This document shows, one piece after another, positions 62,923 to 64,000 of a stretch of DNA of 64,000 nt. The number at the start of each line of letters is the position of its first letter. Position 1 is the first letter of the stretch. The translations under genes were made by a program, and so were the position numbers. A model generated the notes under the pieces. It made no database searches. It was not told where the DNA came from and saw only the letters and a list, made by a program, of their open reading frames with translations. Source of the stretch: Thiothrix sp. (GTDB lineage: Bacteria > Pseudomonadota > Gammaproteobacteria > Thiotrichales > Thiotrichaceae); assembly GCF_028714775.1 (NCBI RefSeq), contig NZ_JAQTLS010000015.1, positions 29,979 to 93,978 on the forward strand. The letters are read 5' to 3'.

Positions 62923-63635
62923 CAATTACTTTCCTTCTTGAAGTGCATTAAATAATTTACATCAACATCTTTACCTAAACGGTAACTCTGGAACAGCGGA
63001 TTGTATGTCATGCCTGCGATGTTACGCAGTTCCAGTCCGACGGAACGTGCCCATTTTTCAAGTTCCGAAGGTTTGATGAACTTGCCGTATTCGTGCGTAC
63101 CTTTGGGCAGCATGTTCATCACGTATTCCGCGCCGATAATCGCCAGCAAAAATGCTTTGGGGTTGCGGTTAATGGTGGAAAAGAAAACATCCCCACCCGG
63201 TTTGACCAGCGTGGCGCAAGCGGCAATCACGGAAGCCGGGTCGGGGACATGTTCCAACATTTCCATGCAAGTCACGGCGTCGAATTGTCCGGCGGCTTCG
63301 TTTGCCATGGCTTCCGCGCTGATTTGGCGGTATTCGACCTCGACTTGGGATTCAAGGGCGTGCATCTGGGCGACAGAAAGTGGGGTTGCGCCCATGTCGA
63401 TGCCAGTCACTTGTGCGCCACGCCGTGCCATGCTTTCGGCAAGGATGCCGCCGCCACAACCGATGTCGATGACTTTTTTGCCTTGCAACTGCACACGGTC
63501 GTCAATGTAGTTCAAGCGCAAGGGGTTGATGTCGTGCAGCGGCTTGAATTCGCTGTTCGTATCCCACCAACGGTAGGCAAGCTCTTCAAACTTGCGGATT
63601 TCATTGGGGTCAACGTTGGGATGTTGTGTAGTCAT
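62922..63635 (-). CDS. ubiG: Ubiquinone biosynthesis O-methyltransferase UbiG
   Basis: A 237-residue methyltransferase for the two O-methylations of ubiquinone synthesis. The N-terminus is [21 protein letters not shown]. The SAM motif is [16 protein letters not shown] and the lipid-interaction region ends LMHFKKES. The ATG at 63635 gives the usual N-terminus; an in-frame ATG at 63671 lacks support. It is divergent from the truncated acyltransferase. Confidence 0.95.
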   Translation of the reverse strand: MTTQHPNVDPNEIRKFEELAYRWWDTNSEFKPLHDINPLRLNYIDDRVQLQGKKVIDIGCGGGILAESMARRGAQVTGIDMGATPLSVAQMHALESQVEVEYRQISAEAMANEAAGQFDAVTCMEMLEHVPDPASVIAACATLVKPGGDVFFSTINRNPKAFLLAIIGAEYVMNMLPKGTHEYGKFIKPSELEKWARSVGLELRNIAGMTYNPLFQSYRLGKDVDVNYLMHFKKESN

Positions 63636-63719
63636 CAAGCCTGTTCCTGATAAGTATAAAAACTTGTTCATTTGGTGTACTGTTAGCCAGAATTTTTCGA
63701 TGAGTGTTTAGGGTACTTT

Positions 63720-63890
63720 ATGGTAGCAAAGATAGGGCTTACGTACTATCGACCTGATATTGATGGTTTACGGGCTCTGGCTGTGCTGGCAGGGCTGTTG
63801 TTCCAAGCCCGAGTACCGGGTTTCGCAAGTGGTTTTGTTAGTGTCGACATCTTCTTTGTGATTTCAGGTTTCTTGGAGTCTGTCAAATAA
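63720..63890 (+). pseudogene. Acyltransferase (OafA/YrhL type) cut by an IS element
   Basis: The first 52 codons read [20 protein letters not shown] and [11 protein letters not shown], the N-terminus of integral-membrane acyltransferases that acetylate cell-surface sugars. After GFL (63875) the frame runs into the IS end and stops at 63890. The usual first-helix His is Gln here (LLFQAR for LLFHAx). The rest of the gene would lie beyond the IS, outside the window. Confidence 0.85.
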
Positions 63891-64000
63891 ACTGTGTAAC
63901 AAATTTTCATAGGGCGGAGAGCGGGACGCGCTCTTCGCCGAACATGAGTAAAAAGGTCTGCAAAGCAGGCTTCCAGTGGTGGATAACCGACCACTTTTGC
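63876..64000 (-). mobile_element. IS256-family insertion sequence, one end (partial)
   Basis: The element begins GAGTCTGTCAAATAA, close to the terminal repeats of IS256-family elements, exactly where the acyltransferase frame breaks. On the minus strand it encodes the end of a transposase. The element extends past the window, so its length and other end are not seen. Confidence 0.75.
63907..64000 (-). CDS. IS256-family transposase, C-terminal end (partial)
   Basis: Thirty codons, KWSVIHHWKPALQTFLLMFG then EERVPLSAL and a stop. This matches the C-terminus of IS256-family (mutator-like) transposases, which typically end NWxxALNQFxIxFGxRLP. The catalytic DDE part lies outside the window. Confidence 0.78.
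   Translation of the reverse strand, partial: QKWSVIHHWKPALQTFLLMFGEERVPLSAL

Overview
The window reads as a chromosomal segment of a gammaproteobacterium. The best fit is a Thiothrix-like member of the Thiotrichales. This is inferred from gene order (nadB / rpoE-rseA-rseB-rseC-protease-lepA-lepB-DUF4845-rnc-era; glyA-nrdR-ribD-ribE; cmoA-cmoB; ubiG) and from protein character; no rRNA or tRNA gene is present to confirm it. Gene density is high. Most operons are tightly packed with ATGA, GTGA or TTGA start/stop overlaps, and most starts carry a recognisable Shine-Dalgarno sequence.

Layout. 1-7626 (minus strand) looks like an osmotic and envelope-stress block: the N-terminal 1332 codons of a cyclic beta-1,2-glucan synthase, five small membrane proteins (YqjD/ElaB-like, YqjE/holin-like, PLDc_N-like, lmo0937-like and one unknown) and a KtrAB potassium transporter. 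7744-9083 holds a helix-hairpin-helix protein with a lysine/alanine-rich tail and an exported cyclophilin. 9129-12368 is an LRR-Roc-COR-TIR (ROCO-TIR) protein. 12635-18476 is the conserved but uncharacterised triad circularly permuted ATP-grasp / alpha-E / transglutaminase-DUF2126 amidoligase. 18560-18857 is a UPF0175 antitoxin followed by an 18-codon stub where a PIN toxin would normally sit. 18852-26427 carries a compositionally mosaic membrane protein, a DUF2062 protein, ComEC, a 775-residue tail-anchored protein built from RDxx(I/L)xx heptads, and a cysteine-rich lipoprotein.

26584-34885 has a flavoprotein and YchJ (divergent, 23 bp apart), TrpB2, the Rep helicase with a PARIS/OLD-like ATPase plus TOPRIM pair immediately upstream, and a thioredoxin-AmpD-phosphatase operon. 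35063-43225 contains a META protein, glyA-nrdR-ribD-ribE-selD-mnmH, then three conserved genes of unknown role. 43294-54460 holds an FAH-family hydrolase, nadB and, divergently, the whole sigma-E operon running into lepA-lepB-rnc-era. 54480-59294 has a REP-like element, a membrane protein with a hexanucleotide tandem repeat, an SDR, cmoAB and a 2OG-Fe dioxygenase. 59314-62165 is a minus-strand signalling cluster (two Roadblock-type proteins, a Cache-HAMP receptor without an output domain, a LysM protein). 62350-63635 is ubiG plus a transglutaminase-like lipoprotein. The right edge is an acyltransferase gene cut by an IS256-family element.

The strongest candidates for undescribed biology are the ROCO-TIR protein, the ATPase/TOPRIM pair next to rep, the RD-heptad rod protein, the ATP-grasp/alpha-E/transglutaminase-amidoligase operon and the receptor/Roadblock cluster. 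No CRISPR array, rRNA or tRNA was seen.
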